Assembly (NCBI RefSeq): GCF_016802725.1
Contig: NC_052664.1
Coordinates: 31,203,275 to 31,267,274, forward strand
Direction of reading: 5' to 3'
DNA: 64,000 bases
Origin: Solenopsis invicta
Lineage: Eukaryota > Arthropoda > Insecta > Hymenoptera > Formicidae
This document shows positions 1 through 13,000 of this stretch, piece after piece; the stretch's first letter is position 1, and every line of letters begins with the position of its first letter. The position numbers and the translations under genes were made by a program. Under the pieces are notes generated by a model that made no database searches, was not told the DNA's origin, and was given only the letters and a program-made list of their open reading frames with translations.

Positions 1-1110
1 ACCGTGCGATTATTTTATTTTAATAATTAGTACGCTCAAATCGTAATTAATTTATACAGGTGATATATACAAAACACTTTTGTACTGAAATAGTTTAAAA
101 GAATGATTGTACATTTAAGGAAAGCTTAAATTAGCAAAGATGCGTATAATTGAATGAGAAGTGTATAAGGGATTGGTTTTTATATAAATTTGAAAATGTT
201 ATTTACTTTTTTTCTACTTCAGTTGTCCACTGTTGGATTTTCTATCTAATGGAAAATTTTTTTAATTTTCCTGGAAACTTTGACAAGAAGCCGCCTATGC
301 TTGTCAAACTTCTTAACTTACTACCGTTTCCATCGTCGCGGATCTCACTCTACAGCTAGAAGGACTTCTTAGGTTTGGATTAAACGGGTAGAAACTGTAC
401 CATAGTTTGTATCGGATTTACATTCTGCTGGGATAATGGCCGTCGAAGTTTCGCCGAAGAGCGATGAGGGACCTTACAACAATAGATAAGACTAAACTTT
501 CCGGAATAATTATTATCCTTCTACTTGGACACGCGTCGATAGATTCAGGTGTTCTGAGAAAATAATTACAAAAAGAGAGATGACACCAATTTTTTAATAG
601 TTTACGTTGCAAGTTTGTAGTTTTAAATGATATTGTGTCTTACACGTATTAACTTGCGAGATATTAAAATGTATTGCAATCACAATAAAATGAAAATTAC
701 TTGGAAAAATTTTGATATGTATTAAACGTTAAAAAATTGTAGATGCTTTTTGACATTAATTATAAAATATTATTATAAATATTATTTATATGTTGCAAAA
801 AATTCTTATTGGCATGTAATGTCAATTTATAAAAGAGTTGATAAAAAAATGCGCGGTCTCGTAAAAAAAAATGAATGAATTTTCTCTTTTGGGGCAACAT
901 TTTACAATTGCAGGCATTTTCGATTACGGGCATTATGGTCTCTAAACGCAGCGCTGCGAAAGCCGTCGATAAGGTTTCCCTGAGTGTTAATTACGTTCAC
1001 GTCAAACGCATTGCGTCTATCCCGTGCGGGCATACATCCTATCTCTCGGGACCTTTAGCCGTCGCAATTACGTTAGAACCACTCGATATTCCAACCCGCA
1101 TAGCAACGAT
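1..1110. other. AT-rich non-coding sequence, nothing recognised
   Basis: The short open frames here are interrupted and match no family I know. No inverted repeat, RNA gene or splice-site pair stands out. Confidence 0.6.
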
Positions 1111-1154
1111 TCTCTATCTCTCTCTCTGTCTCTTCTTGATCTTCTATCTCCCAT

Positions 1155-1188
<34 letters not shown>
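1111..1188. repeat. (CT)n microsatellite
   Basis: An imperfect CT-rich tract from 1111 ends in an uninterrupted (TC)14 run at 1161-1188. It creates artificial serine/leucine-rich reading frames across the region, which I do not regard as genes. Confidence 0.95.
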
Positions 1189-1189
<1 letters not shown>

Positions 1190-1191
<2 letters not shown>

Positions 1192-1700
1192 TTGCTGTTT
1201 CGCAACGTCGTTTCCGATTAACATAAAGTGCATTGCCTCCTCTTCCGATTTTCTAATCCGTTAACAAAGCGCCCAACACGATGGAGAATCGCCGTGTACG
1301 CCGGCCCCGAGGATCGTTTGAATCGATATGGTCACGAGGCGCGTTCGCTCGATAGACGAAAATCGACTTCGAATAATCGGATATGATGCGGCGGTACGCA
1401 GTTTCACGAACAATGGAGTGGGATTATGCTTAGGATGAAGGGCTGAGCGTGTGTGGTTAGCCGCGGAGTCTGACGATGAATATTACGCGGCTGAATGGGG
1501 GAGCGTTAGCGAGAGAAATTGCGAGTTTTACATGCTAATTTATTCCCGTCGTTTTTCACGGCACAACGCGCTGCACGAAAAAAACGTCGACTGCGGCTTG
1601 AAGCAATTGTAATCGCGTTATTATCGAGTCCGTTTGGAAAATCCGGAGAATGCCGCTGCGCGATTTTATACAATCGACGCTTCATCACGTTTGCGTTTTA
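1190..1700. other. CpG-rich patch without a recognisable gene
   Basis: CpG dinucleotides are dense compared with the AT-rich flanks. Frames on both strands are short and overlap antisense to each other, as expected from low stop-codon density rather than coding selection. It could be a regulatory element or an unmethylated patch; no function can be assigned. Confidence 0.4.
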
Positions 1701-4037
1701 CGCAAACCGATGAAGTGATAATGCAACCGAATACGATTTCTTACGAATGTAAAAAAATGTTACTGTAGACACAATGTAGCTTCCGATCGAAACGTTCTGT
1801 CGTGAAAATGCAGATAAGTATTCAAATTTTATGACGACGTTGACACAGACGCATCCTACAATATGCATAATGCCGAGCTGCAGTGTATATATTCTGGAGA
1901 GAAACTATTCTTGACGATATAAATTTTATTCAACGAAAATTCAATCCGCCGAACTACTGGCGCGGCACGACAGCGTCGTAAGAAACGCTATCCGCAAGGA
2001 ATTCGTAATTCCCCATGCAAATCCGCGGCGCGGTAGAAAGTGCGACCACTTCCCTTCGCGTGGCCCAGTCATATCGGCGCAATTCGTTTCTTCCGCTTAA
2101 GAAACACTTCCCGTGATCACACGTTGCTGTCCGCCAGAATTATTATGAACGTTAATTATTTCCGCAACTCGGCCGTTTTCTCCATTTTTTCCCCCCCGCA
2201 AAGAACAAATAAAAGATGATATTTTTTTACTTGACTGCAGTTCGCGGATTGGATACGATTTATTGAAATTATCAGGTACTCTGTTAAGTGCAATTTTTTT
2301 TATTCATTTGGAATCGATTCTTTCTTCACAAAAAAATTGAAAATAGCGCGTTCACTACCATTAACTGAACTTGAAATTTGCTAATGAGTTTTGTTGTTTC
2401 TTCTGACACGTAATTTGTGGAAAGTTCTGCTTGCCAATTATTGATTATTCGAAAGCTATTGGGACTCAAGTTAACCTTGATATTTTTTTATTAAGGAATT
2501 CGGTTTTACAAATCGCTCGAGGATATGTAATTAAGATATCTTACCGTTTCGGAACTTGTATTTATCTTGCATCTCTTTACGCTTCTTAAATTTAATTCTG
2601 ATTAACTTGCGTTATCTCGGAACTTGCGTCAGAGCAATTAGCCGCTCCCTTTATTCATTTCCTATTTTTCTCGCCTTTGTCGTCTGGGCCCTTTATCGCT
2701 CAACTTTCACAACTTTTCGAAATTTTCTCGAATATAAATTTTACCGAGCGTGGCGCACAGAGAAGGAAGAAGATCCCGTTGCCGGAACGGCGAGTCACAC
2801 TTCGACTCTCTCTTTCTCTCTCCGACTATTAAATTAACAACATTCGGCGACAGTCTCGCAGTTCGTACGTCGCGGACCCTTCCAGAAAGTTCTCCATTGT
2901 GAGAGTTTTCAATTACAATGGTCTTGAAGTACCGTGACCACGATTTATGATTGAGACGCTTCGAGAAGCGAGCATGAATATTAGAGAGAGTGGCTGATGC
3001 TGCTCGCGGGGAAGCAAAAAGGGGAAGTCTTTCGACGAGCATAAACTACCACAGTCATTTTCGCCGTTTTTGCACTTAAGCGGGTTGGTTAAACGCTTTC
3101 CACTCTCGCGAGATGGGCGAGTGAGATATCGCGGGATCTAAGACAACGCCCAACTGTGTCTGTCGGCCTACATGCGCTGTTGCGAGATGGCTGGCTCTTG
3201 TCAGGCGGGACATGTTAATGAACTTGGCGAGATCGACGCGGGATCGAGCGCAGGTGTTATCATCGAAATTGTCGCGACATGGCGATGAGAATCGAGAGTG
3301 TATATACGAGTCTTCTATCTCACATTATATTACTAGACGCTCGTTTCTATAGTCATTAACGCGATTTCCCCGCTCCGACACAGCGGGAAAAGATGTAAAT
3401 ACGAAAGAAAGTGTGGGACGCGTAAATGAAATTGGAAAAAACACGATTAGCTGGCACGCATGCCGTGGGAATATTAACGATCTGCCATAATGTGTGACAG
3501 TGTTGCGTGCATTTCAGGTTGAGGTATATCGCGAAACAACTTTTTATCTCGGCACAATGCGCTTTCTTTGCGAACTTACTTAAATATATGAACGAGGAAG
3601 GGAAAAAATATCGCGACGACACACACACTCTGGTAAGGGAAACGAACAGTCGAGTTAAAGGGCTTTGAAGGAAATCCGTAATTTTATATACGAAAAGCTC
3701 CCGGTTCGTGGAGTGAAAGCATTTTTGTACGTCTCGGCCAGGCGCAGTTATTATCGCTCATTTTACCTCTGAACAAAAGTCTCGTGAACTGCGGAGATAG
3801 AAATAGCGAACGTTGGCAGAGGTCGGGCCGGTGACCAGAGCTATTGTTGGGCAAGACGAGCGATGGTGCAGGGATCTCTTTGAAAGCCTTTTTTTCTTGA
3901 GTCTGAGGGTAATCTGAGAAAGAGAGAAAGAGAACTTCGTAATATTCACCTTCTTTTTGATGTCGCCGCGATTCTACAGCAGAGATTGCACTCAATTTCC
4001 TCCTTATAGCTATTTTATGGGAAATTATATATATTAA

Positions 4038-4038
<1 letters not shown>
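1701..4038. other. Mixed AT-rich and CpG-rich sequence, no gene seen
   Basis: A CpG-richer segment lies at about 2980-3340, with several TCGCGA-type words and a TATATA run near 3300. No coding frame exceeds about 110 codons and none resembles a known family. Confidence 0.5.
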
Positions 4039-4071
<33 letters not shown>

Positions 4072-4088
4072 TATGTATTAAAACAATA

Positions 4089-4123
<35 letters not shown>

Positions 4124-4142
4124 TATGTATTAAAACAATATA
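4039..4142. repeat. 52-bp tandem duplication with (AT)n cores
   Basis: Two adjacent copies of a 52-bp unit (4039-4090 and 4091-4142) each consist of about 15 TA dinucleotides followed by the same unique tail (AATTATGTATTAAAACAATA). The unique tail shows that this is a true tandem duplication and not just a long AT microsatellite. Confidence 0.9.
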
Positions 4143-4180
4143 TTATTATCATTATTATTATTATCATTATTATTAATTAT
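4138..4180. repeat. (ATT)n/(ATC)n simple repeat
   Basis: An ATT-type trinucleotide tract with occasional ATC units directly abuts the 52-bp AT duplication. Together they form a compound simple-sequence region. Confidence 0.85.
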
Positions 4181-5899
4181 TTTAACGTTTTTTTCCGTAA
4201 AATTTTTGAAACAAGTTTGAGAGTTCTAATGATAATGAAACTAGTATATTTATAGGAATATAATTTTAAGTATATATCATAGATAAACGATATAAATAAG
4301 GAAAAACTATAATATTTAAAAAATGAATAAAGCTTAACCTTGAAATTAATTCAACATCTTTTGATGTATTATGGAATAAGGCAGTATAGCCTAAGGCACT
4401 AAGCGAAAAGGATCCAAATTCTCACGTAGATAAAACGGAGGCGTATTTCGCGATTAAGAAATTTAGACTTTATCTAATCGTGAAACATTACGCGAGAGCA
4501 GCCATAAACTACTCGGCTTCCCTGCCACGGTACACCCTTCTTTGCTAATTACCAATTAGGCGTCTACTCTTGCACCCGAGATTTGGGCAGCTCTCGCACT
4601 CAACGGGAGAGAAATTGGAGAATCTCCCGGTAATTAACTCTTTCGAAAGATTAACGAACTACCGTGCGACTGCGGCTATACGGATCGTCGTTTCGCAGCC
4701 CGTGACAAGAGCGACGAATTTATGTACGCTATTATGTGTCCGGATATACTTTGCTAAGCATAGACAAATGCTAAGCTTATGCTTGGTTCATTTGTATTCA
4801 CTTTTGCTCTCTTTAATTCCCACAGAATTCGAGTAAGGTAATTAAGATTATCTCTTGAATCAATCTAGATATGTAAGAGTTGAATGTGCGCCTCATAATG
4901 TTGAATAAATTATTCTTTTAATTTTTGTTATATAATTTAATGTATACATATCTTATTTTTATGTTTTGTTTTTTGTAAAAAAATATTTTTATTATTCATT
5001 AAATAAACTTTAATCAATTGACTGACTTTGTTAGCGCAATCATAAATATTGATACATTGGAATTATAAATTGCATTAAAAAAAAAAATCATTTATAAATG
5101 AGAGATATAGAGATTTAGTAAAAATGTTCTTGTATGGAGCAATGTGTAACTGTCTTCTTGCAATCTTACTGAAGGCATATCAGATAAGTATAGCTTAAGC
5201 TGAAGCACGTATGTAACGCAAAATACTGTGTAAATCGAGATAAAGGCGTCAATACTATTCACCGTAATATTGGAATATCATGTTTATGTACAGTATAATA
5301 CTGATAAACGCACCGTCAGCAACATTTGCAAGATATTATCACTGGTTGTAAAGCCGAGAAGTATGCATAAAACATGTACCGCAAGTTGTTCCGTGACGTA
5401 ACATCGTCGATCGGGGGAGCGCTTCAAAATTCCTTTCGCTCTACCTTTTTTCACGATAACGCACACTGCTTTCGAAGCCGTTTCTCCTTTATGAGCAGAT
5501 CAGTGTTGGGTTTAACAGCTTTCGGGGACCGCGCCGTTTCCGCCAACGAGCGTCGAAATTCTAATCTCGTTGGTGTGAACGGACTGCGTTGCAGCGATTA
5601 CGGAAAATATATTGACCGACTGTGTGTGTATGCGTGAAAAAATATAGTGCTCGGTCCCCAGAACATGCTGGAAACCTAGTTTTAAAGCAGAAAAAGAATG
5701 CAGGCGTTATAAATTATCTTGCTCGATCTTCTCTGAAAATATTTCAAGCATGAATGCATTGATATCGAGAATCAGTGTTGCGCATTCTTTTCAAGCTATT
5801 TGTATAATAAAGTCTAATATAATTTCTGTGTGACATTGCTGTTTGCACAAGTAATGTTAAAATCGGATAATAAATGGGCAATGTCAATGTTTCCTAAAA
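4181..5899. other. Non-coding sequence, no feature recognised
   Basis: AT-rich, with a moderately balanced part at 4500-4800 and 5380-5640. I find no paired splice sites or repeated structure. Confidence 0.5.
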
Positions 5900-6240
5900 A
5901 AAAATCATCAAAAAGTTTCGTGAGAGCCGCCGCCGTGTCGTTGCGAAATAGCTTTGCGAAATTGTCGTCGGACTAGTGTACGAATACCCGGATAATTCGC
6001 GACAAATTCCCTGGGAATTCGAAAGGATCCCCAGTACGCCGTGACCACAGAGGTAGAACGCAACGGTGGTTTCACAAGTCGACAGCAGCCGCCGTCAGAC
6101 TCGCACGTAGAGAGTTGTCATCCGTTGGATTATCTTCGTTTCCACGGGGGTCCACCATAAATTGGTCGGCCCTTTTCAACCGGACTCGATATCGTTCTTG
6201 GTAGCCGACGAGGTGGTCTTTCTCGCGACGCGGCGGCTTT
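5900..6240. other. CpG-rich patch with a short palindrome
   Basis: GC-rich sequence containing a near-palindromic AATTCCCTGGGAATT at 6005-6019, which resembles a Rel/kappaB half-site pair. No open frame of note. A regulatory role is only a guess. Confidence 0.3.
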
Positions 6241-6370
6241 TATTATTCCTTGTAAAGACCGCGGCTCAAAGATATTCTTAAAGTTCTTTTTGTCATTAGA
6301 ATATCTCGTAAGAGATAAAATAACACTTGAGAAATTATATTGCTCGTGATTTTTATATCACGTTGCTTAC

Positions 6371-6443
6371 CTGTATTCAAAAGCATTGCGTTATTATTGA
6401 CAACGATGATGAATAATAAATGTAATAAAATTTGCTGTGACAT
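6371..6443 (-). CDS. Possible first coding exon with signal peptide
   Basis: On the minus strand an ATG at 6443 opens a frame beginning MSQQILLHLLFIIVV followed by NNNA. That is a short polar start, a hydrophobic core and a plausible signal-peptidase site. After 24 codons plus one base the frame runs into GTAAGC (6370-6365) preceded by ACAG, a good splice donor, so the exon would end at 6371 in phase 1. Against it, the region is AT-rich, where hydrophobic F/I/L frames arise easily, and I cannot find the next exon. The product is not recognised. Confidence 0.2.
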
Positions 6444-6499
6444 TTTACGATAGAGATTTTGGAGTGATACAAGTACAAAATCTAAATATAACATTTTTA

Positions 6500-7349
6500 T
6501 TATATATTTAAAATTAAAAATGTTTTGATTTTATTAATTGATATTAAAGTTAGATTATATTAAAAAAATTTTTTTTGGAAATAAGATTTAAAAACGAAGA
6601 ATTTTTATCATTTCCTTTTAAAAAATTTCAAATTCTTTCTAGAGAATAATTTTATTTTTATGTTCAACGTATCAGGAAAGAAAAATAAGTTTAATCTTTA
6701 TGTAAAATGCACAATTAGCACAATTTTGATTATTTACCTCTGTTTTTCTCGGAACATTTTTAAAATTTTATTGATATTGTTTCGGCTTTTTTTGATTGCA
6801 ATATAAATCATTTCATAACGAAATATATCTGTAAAGAAATTAAATTGTGAGAACTACCTCAGTTCTTGCGTGAGAATGTTATTTAATGTATTTAAGCATA
6901 AATGTAGCAAAATTTCAACTCTTATTCGTTTTTTTTAGCATAGAATTTAGAATTGCAGAAAATAAGTGAAATCTGATCCGAGCTCTTCTTCACAACGTCA
7001 AGTTAAAATGTCCAAAGATAATTGAAATGTCGAAAAACTGTCTCTCACCGTGGACGTCAAGGTTCAAAGTAGTTCAGGTCCATTGTTAAAATTAATATTA
7101 CGGAAGAGAGTCTGGATTCTTTTCCGAGTAACGAGATACAAGTATACGAAGCTTATTATTTTAAAAATATATCTGTTAAAAATATATCCGTACAATTTAT
7201 TTAAATCTTATCTTCAGACAACTTCGTTTTAATAATTTACAATTATACATATTTATAATTTTTCAATATTTTCTATTTATTAGACATTATACAGCCTGCT
7301 ATACGTTATTGCTATTTTATACTTTTATTTTTTGATCAATGTTCCGTAT
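6500..7349. other. AT-rich non-coding sequence, nothing recognised
   Basis: Long A and T runs, no substantial open frame, and no clear inverted repeat. Confidence 0.6.
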
Positions 7350-7900
7350 TTACATTGCTGAATTCCACGCGGGCTCGAAAATCCGTTTAAATTTCCACGT
7401 TCAATTGGGAGAATTCGTGAGCCGCTAATTCGTTTACGTAGGCGAGCACGGCTATCGATTGCGCCGCGATGCAGCCAGGCGCCTATGTATTTACGTCGCT
7501 TTCTAATAAATACAGTCATATAGGATAAATGACTGTTCTCCAACTGATACGCGCGCGTTTACGCCGTTCCTTTAGTACTCGCGCGAGAGGTATCGTTTTG
7601 CATACGGAATAGTATACGTTACTTATCCTCCTCGAATAATCGAGGCTCGTACATATGCGCGCCGGTTACTCGTGTGTACAGATACCGTGATAGACCGAAC
7701 ATATGGAACGTATGCCTGTGTTACAGACTGTCTGGCGCACAGTGTGTGCTTCCGCAGGTGCGTAGGAGTCGTCACCTATCTATCTAATACACTTAACGAC
7801 GGCTGCCTTCGGTAACGTTATCTGTCAGGGACTAATTGCCGCAACTGGTATCCCATCGTTCCGCTGACGTTCCGCGATAATTGTTTTACTACAGCAGAGT
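7350..7900. other. CpG-rich patch, no gene seen
   Basis: Balanced base composition with frequent CpG. Only short antisense-overlapping frames are present. Confidence 0.4.
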
Positions 7901-10265
7901 AGTAATCACTATATGTGAATGCTCGACGAAGAGGGGACGCGCACTAATGGATTTAACTTCGTTGACGACACAATCCTATCTCGAAGTGAACAAATAAAAA
8001 TTCTTAAGCTTGTAAAAATCATTTATCGTGTATCTTTTGGTAGGAAACCCAAGAGATACGTTTGGACAAGATACATGGAAGATCCGTGAAAAGAAAAAAG
8101 AAAAATTAAAGTTTAGTGCAAATTGTTTGTGTTAAAGGAAAATTGTATTTTTATCGCAACATGCACATGTACTTACGAATGTAGTTGAGCCAAGTACAGT
8201 TGAGCCAAGATGTTTGTAAAATTAGATTATTAATTGATCCTGAATATTAATGTATTAAATTCAAGAGATACTGATTATCGTTATATCACCAGGAGAAATT
8301 GGATTGTATAACCAAGCAAAGAAACAGGATTGTTGTGGCATGCATTTCGTAACGCTAATTTTATTTGGTGACAACTAGGAAGAGTTTTTCATTCGGAATT
8401 CATTATCGCGTGACCGAAGTAGCCGATTGTATGCGCATATAAATTGACCGTTTTATAAACGTTCATTTTGTACTTGCATAAATACGCTACTATATGTGCA
8501 AAATATTCCTGGTCACAGGATACACACGCTCGGTTATGAGCCAAAAAAAAGCTTATAGGGAAAGTTCACATCGACGCATGCATTTTGGCAGAAGTTCAGG
8601 CAATGCAATTCGAGAAAATCAATCCTGTGGCGAAATTTGTTTTCTACCAATGAAACTCTTTCGCCTGGTTAATAAGAGGACGAATGCCACAATTTTTGCA
8701 ACATCGGGAGAGAGTGTTCGATGACGTTATCTGAGAAATTTATACACGACCTCTATATCGCACTTTTATACTAAATTCATGTTCATTAATTTTTTTCGAT
8801 CAACTTTTAATTTGAAGTCAATTTAAAAATGAAAAAGAATGAAAAAAATAACGACGAATAAATTGGTAATATTGCGGAACTAATTTACGTTTGCGCGGTA
8901 ACTATACTAAGATAATAATACGTTCTGATTTCCCGGCGGCAAGAAATAGCTTGTCTATAATAATGCCTATCACGCACACGTTTCCGTTCCAATTACTTTT
9001 AACGATAGATGGTGTACATTTTTTCCACGATTGCGTAACAAATCGTGCGTCAATATTTTCTCCTAGATCCGAGTTTTAATCCAAGGACAACGACTTCGGA
9101 AACGCGTTCGGCTGACAACTCGATCAAAGCGGGTCAATTCTGACGACATTACGCGTCGAACAGGAAATTCAACGTAATAAAGAAAATGGCAGCGAATGCA
9201 GCCATCGGGGTCAGACGGACAGACAGACAGTCCTTATCCACTCACAATGACATTACGTAAAATGGTCGGGCGATTAGGGGAAAAATGCTGCCTGACTCGA
9301 TGTGAACGCTCGCCGGTTAGTGACATGTCTGTGGCTAGAGAGTCTCGTGGTATGCGAGTTTCGTCTGGTCAACGTTTGCTTCCGTGCGATTTATTTAACG
9401 CAATTAATATTAATTTATTTTAAAAAATTATGACATAATTATATTGTATATTACAGTTTTATTATGCTTATATTTTATAAATTGCAAAATAAATATTTTC
9501 GTTGTAAAGACTTTATTGTTATCTTGAAAGATTAGAATAATTAAGTATCAAACGTTAGATGATTGATCTATTACAGTTTACTGCAGGTATAAAGCGTAAA
9601 ATAAAGCGCAGGTGATCCGTTTCAAACTTATCACTTAAACGCTTTTAATGAATCTATTGTTGCGGTAGCATTGATGCAAACCCGTATAATGGTAGACAGC
9701 GCCATGTATTTAATGCGTAGTGTATTGAAATAGCGTTACTGCCTAAATACCGTAAGTCTATTGTTGGCGTAATCATGCACCTATCATGAGTTAATACAAT
9801 TGCTTTGATCACTTAATGAGAGTTAAATGCCAGAGCCATTCATGGTCATTATCAAAGTGACATAAACACAGTCTGTTATAAAAAAATGCGGAGAATATTT
9901 AAGACAAATATTAAAAGACATGTTAAATAACACACCAATATTAAATTCCATGAAATTTTTTGTTTACATAAGTTAAGAACTTATTCTTTGTCTTACTCTT
10001 ATTGTTGCATAAAATTTTGTTTGTAAATACACAATTATAAATACAGTTCCGAAGAAAATGAAAAAACTGTGTGTAAGCAGCAAGATTAAATCTTGCACAT
10101 AAATTTTGCTGTAAGATGTCTTCTTATATGATGAAACATGAAAAAGTATCCCATTCACGGTAGAATTATGTGAGAATATGAGAAAGGAAGTTCAGGAAAT
10201 ATTCTCGAGCACATGAAATGAATTGGCATTATAGACACGATCCGGTCTATGTATTTCGATCGAGC
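7901..10265. other. Non-coding sequence with one small direct repeat
   Basis: A 12-bp word (AGTTGAGCCAAG) occurs twice, at 8183-8194 and 8198-8209. A GACGGACAGACAGACAG run lies near 9215. The segment 9560-9860 has balanced composition and no repeats, so it could hold a conserved non-coding element. I see no gene. Confidence 0.45.
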
Positions 10266-10920
10266 TTATCCAGACGAGAGGATGCGAGCAGCTCTCATCG
10301 AGATCGACTCGTAAGCTCTCGCCGTGCGTAAACGGACCAGACCGAGTCGTGGGAACTGGAGAACTCCATGCGAGCGCCTTTCTCTCCTCCTCGCTCGCTC
10401 ACGCTTGCCGCGCGTGTCCACGTCCGACAGCGCGAATAGTTTCAGCGTTTCGGTTTCCGCGAGCGCAATGGCAAACATTGCGTAACTTTGTTCTGTCATT
10501 ACACCAGTTACACGCGAATCAAGCGCGAGTCGCGAATACGCGAGGTAAAATAAGCCGCGGTAACCCCGCTGGAAACCTCACCCTTAACCACCTGCACCGC
10601 GCGCAAGCGGGACGCAGCTTTTTTTCTTCCCACTAATTGGACGATGGAAAAAGAAACCGTTACCACACTTGCGATTTATGTTCCATTTCCTACCCGGTAG
10701 GAAATTATGATCCAATTAATGAGAGAAGCACCGCCGCGCACCGCGCCACGCCGCGCACCGCGCCACGCCGCGCCGTGCTGCGCGCTAGCGCCGTCGTTCG
10801 TTAGCCGTGCCTATGCGCACGCTTCGTTATTTAACTCGTTTAATGATTCCGTCGACCTTATTAATTTACGACCACGGTTTGTCCACGCTGCCAGTCAAGG
10901 AATATCGCATAATTAATCGC
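10266..10920. other. CpG-rich island, possible promoter or 5' exon region
   Basis: GC-rich with dense CpG, opening frames on both strands (for example 10349-10636 plus and 10266-10499 minus) that overlap antisense and resemble no protein family. It contains the 17-bp minisatellite described separately. No TATA box or splice donor could be chosen with confidence. Confidence 0.3.
10735..10785. repeat. 17-bp GC-rich minisatellite
   Basis: Two perfect tandem copies of a 17-bp unit (CGCGCACCGCGCCACGC) occupy 10735-10751 and 10752-10768. A third, degenerate copy extends to about 10785. Confidence 0.92.
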
Positions 10921-11303
10921 AAAAATTTTGATACGTAAACATGTGACGTTATTACAAAGGTATTAAGATTTTTTCACATCGCAGTTCGAAAAAAAAAATT
11001 ATAATGAGAGACGAATATTTAAACGATATTTCGTTTCAAGCGATTCAAATCGTTCTCTTCTCTCTTCGAAAGGTCTCTTTTTATGACTATCTGAAAGGTT
11101 TCCAAATTCAAAGGCATGTGCTTACATCCGCGTGTTCACTTTCTAACGGTGCACCGCCCGAGGGGCATTCGCGCTTTCATCATCGCGGATCGTAGATGAA
11201 TCACGACGCTTCGCGGTCCCGAGGTCCGTCATTATGAATCATCGTCGCGATGACGACGGACAACGGGTTCTCCGTGAGCGACCTGCCGCGAAGACAAGCC
11301 CGT
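10921..11303. other. Non-coding sequence, becoming CpG-rich
   Basis: AT-rich to about 11130, then CpG-rich up to the GGA repeat. No gene recognised. Confidence 0.4.
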
Positions 11304-11334
11304 GGAGGAGGAGGAGGAGGAGGAGGAGGAGGAG
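11304..11334. repeat. (GGA)n microsatellite
   Basis: About ten uninterrupted GGA units. In one frame this reads as a glutamate run, but the surrounding frame has no coding character. Confidence 0.95.
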
Positions 11335-11883
11335 CGGAATGTAAATGCGTTCCGCTCGATCAAAGATAGGTGTCTCGATGGCGTGTCGTATCGTTCGTGT
11401 CACGGCGCACCTCCTCGGCTATGCTTCTCCACAAGGTGTACTAGTGCACATATAACCGAATGCAAACCTTTGATTTGCATCTTAATATTGCTGCTCAGAC
11501 GAGGCCACACAGATGCCATGCAATGTAGGCGTGGAAACACGAGACACGATTTGTTTTCTCACGAAATTCCACTTACTCATTGCTCGTCTAGAACTTTGTC
11601 AATCAATCTCAATCTCCATCTTATTAAGGATATATAGAACAATTCTCAAAACATACAAAAAAATGTGGAAAAATTATAGATTTATTGCATTTGAAAGTAG
11701 CAGAAAAAAGTTGGCTATTTTCTATCTGTGGATAAAAAATTATTTCTATAAAAAGTAGGTATGTCTTCTAAATTAAATGTAATTAACAATGAAATAATGA
11801 AATAAGAAATAATGAATAAATTTGAATTTTTTAATTTAAGTATTTTAAATATTTAAGGTGATTGTAATATTTCATTTGATGCA
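11335..11883. other. Non-coding sequence, nothing recognised
   Basis: CpG-rich to about 11460 and AT-rich afterwards, without a supportable gene or repeat. Confidence 0.5.
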
Positions 11884-12023
11884 AAATTTATTTATTTAAT
11901 GATAAAATAACTAAATAGATAATTACAATAAAAGTCTGTATAAATCATCTTAAATGTAAATATTCAATTATGCAAACTTTTATTGTGATTGTTTAGTTAT
12001 TTTGTAACTGAATAAATAAATTT
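11884..12023. repeat. Imperfect inverted repeat, probable MITE remnant
   Basis: Arms of about 51 bp (11884-11935 and 11974-12023) are roughly 80% complementary, sharing AAATTTATTTATT, AAAATAACTAAA and ACAATAAAAGT blocks. The spacer is 38 bp. No target-site duplication is clear, so this is probably an old, decayed hairpin element. Confidence 0.65.
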
Positions 12024-13000
12024 AGTTCATTTTATAGAGCTGATTCAACTGATACAAGTGTTTATAAAAAAAATTGAGATTTTTCTTAATTTTGTAAAAA
12101 ATAATTCAATTTTTAATAACGATTAGAATAAATAAACTATAAAAATATGTTATTAAACAAAAATATAATTTTATTCACATAACTTTCATATGTATATGTA
12201 CATAGTTTATTTAAAGTGTTAATATTAAACACATTTTCAAGATTATTTTAAATTACAATAGATTGTGTTAATTATGCTGTTTCCACAGCATCATTTTTTT
12301 CCCGTATTTAAAATGTACTCTTCTCGCAAAATGCTGACGATTTAAACCCTTTCGCGTTTTTCCAACCGAAAGTAAATCGTCTAAATGAACTGTATCGATG
12401 CGCGTTTGCATTTTTGAAATTGCTCAATAGTTCGATTTTCACTGTCCCATTTATTCGCGTTTCGCAAATGTTTGTACATCTATAATATCAATTGAATTAT
12501 CGGACGCAAACATTAATGCAATTGCATGACACGTGACCAAATTGCGCAATCGACAATATCTTCACGACATTCAAGTAAGTTTAATAATCGACGTTTAATA
12601 GATTCGCTCTCGTGCAATTCCGCTTCACAAGCTCCTTTCATATTTTTCACACGGCCGTATAAAAATCAGATTCGAATGCGAGCGAATGATCGACGATGTT
12701 TCGTATTGTTATTGTATCGTTATTGCATCGAATACATGTGAGAGATCACCGAGGGGCACGATACTCCTCGAGTCAAACGAGACAAACATTAGCAATCGAT
12801 TGCAATCGATTTCAAGTGATTCAGAGCGTTAAAATAAGGTAAAATAAGGCCGGTAATGTACCGTGTTTATTGTTGTGTTGACTCGCGTCTCTGAATCTGT
12901 TTCCCTCCTCGTTTTCTCCACACGGCCGACGGGCCGCGCTGTGTTTATGTTTTTGTTACGCAGTGTATCGCTTTTTTCTATTCCGGCTGACTTCTTTCTT
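12024..13000. other. Non-coding sequence with an 18-bp palindrome
   Basis: AT-rich to 12500, then more balanced. A perfect 18-bp palindrome (AATCGATTGCAATCGATT) spans 12794-12811 and carries two ATCGAT cores. A 10-bp direct repeat (TAAAATAAGG) lies at about 12831-12850. Confidence 0.5.

Noticed and set aside
875..1264. 129-codon frame with a serine/leucine run
   Set aside because: It is dominated by the (CT)14 microsatellite and has no conserved feature outside it.
10079..10095. Small palindrome GCAAGATTAAATCTTGC
   Set aside because: Eight-base arms are expected by chance in 64 kb.
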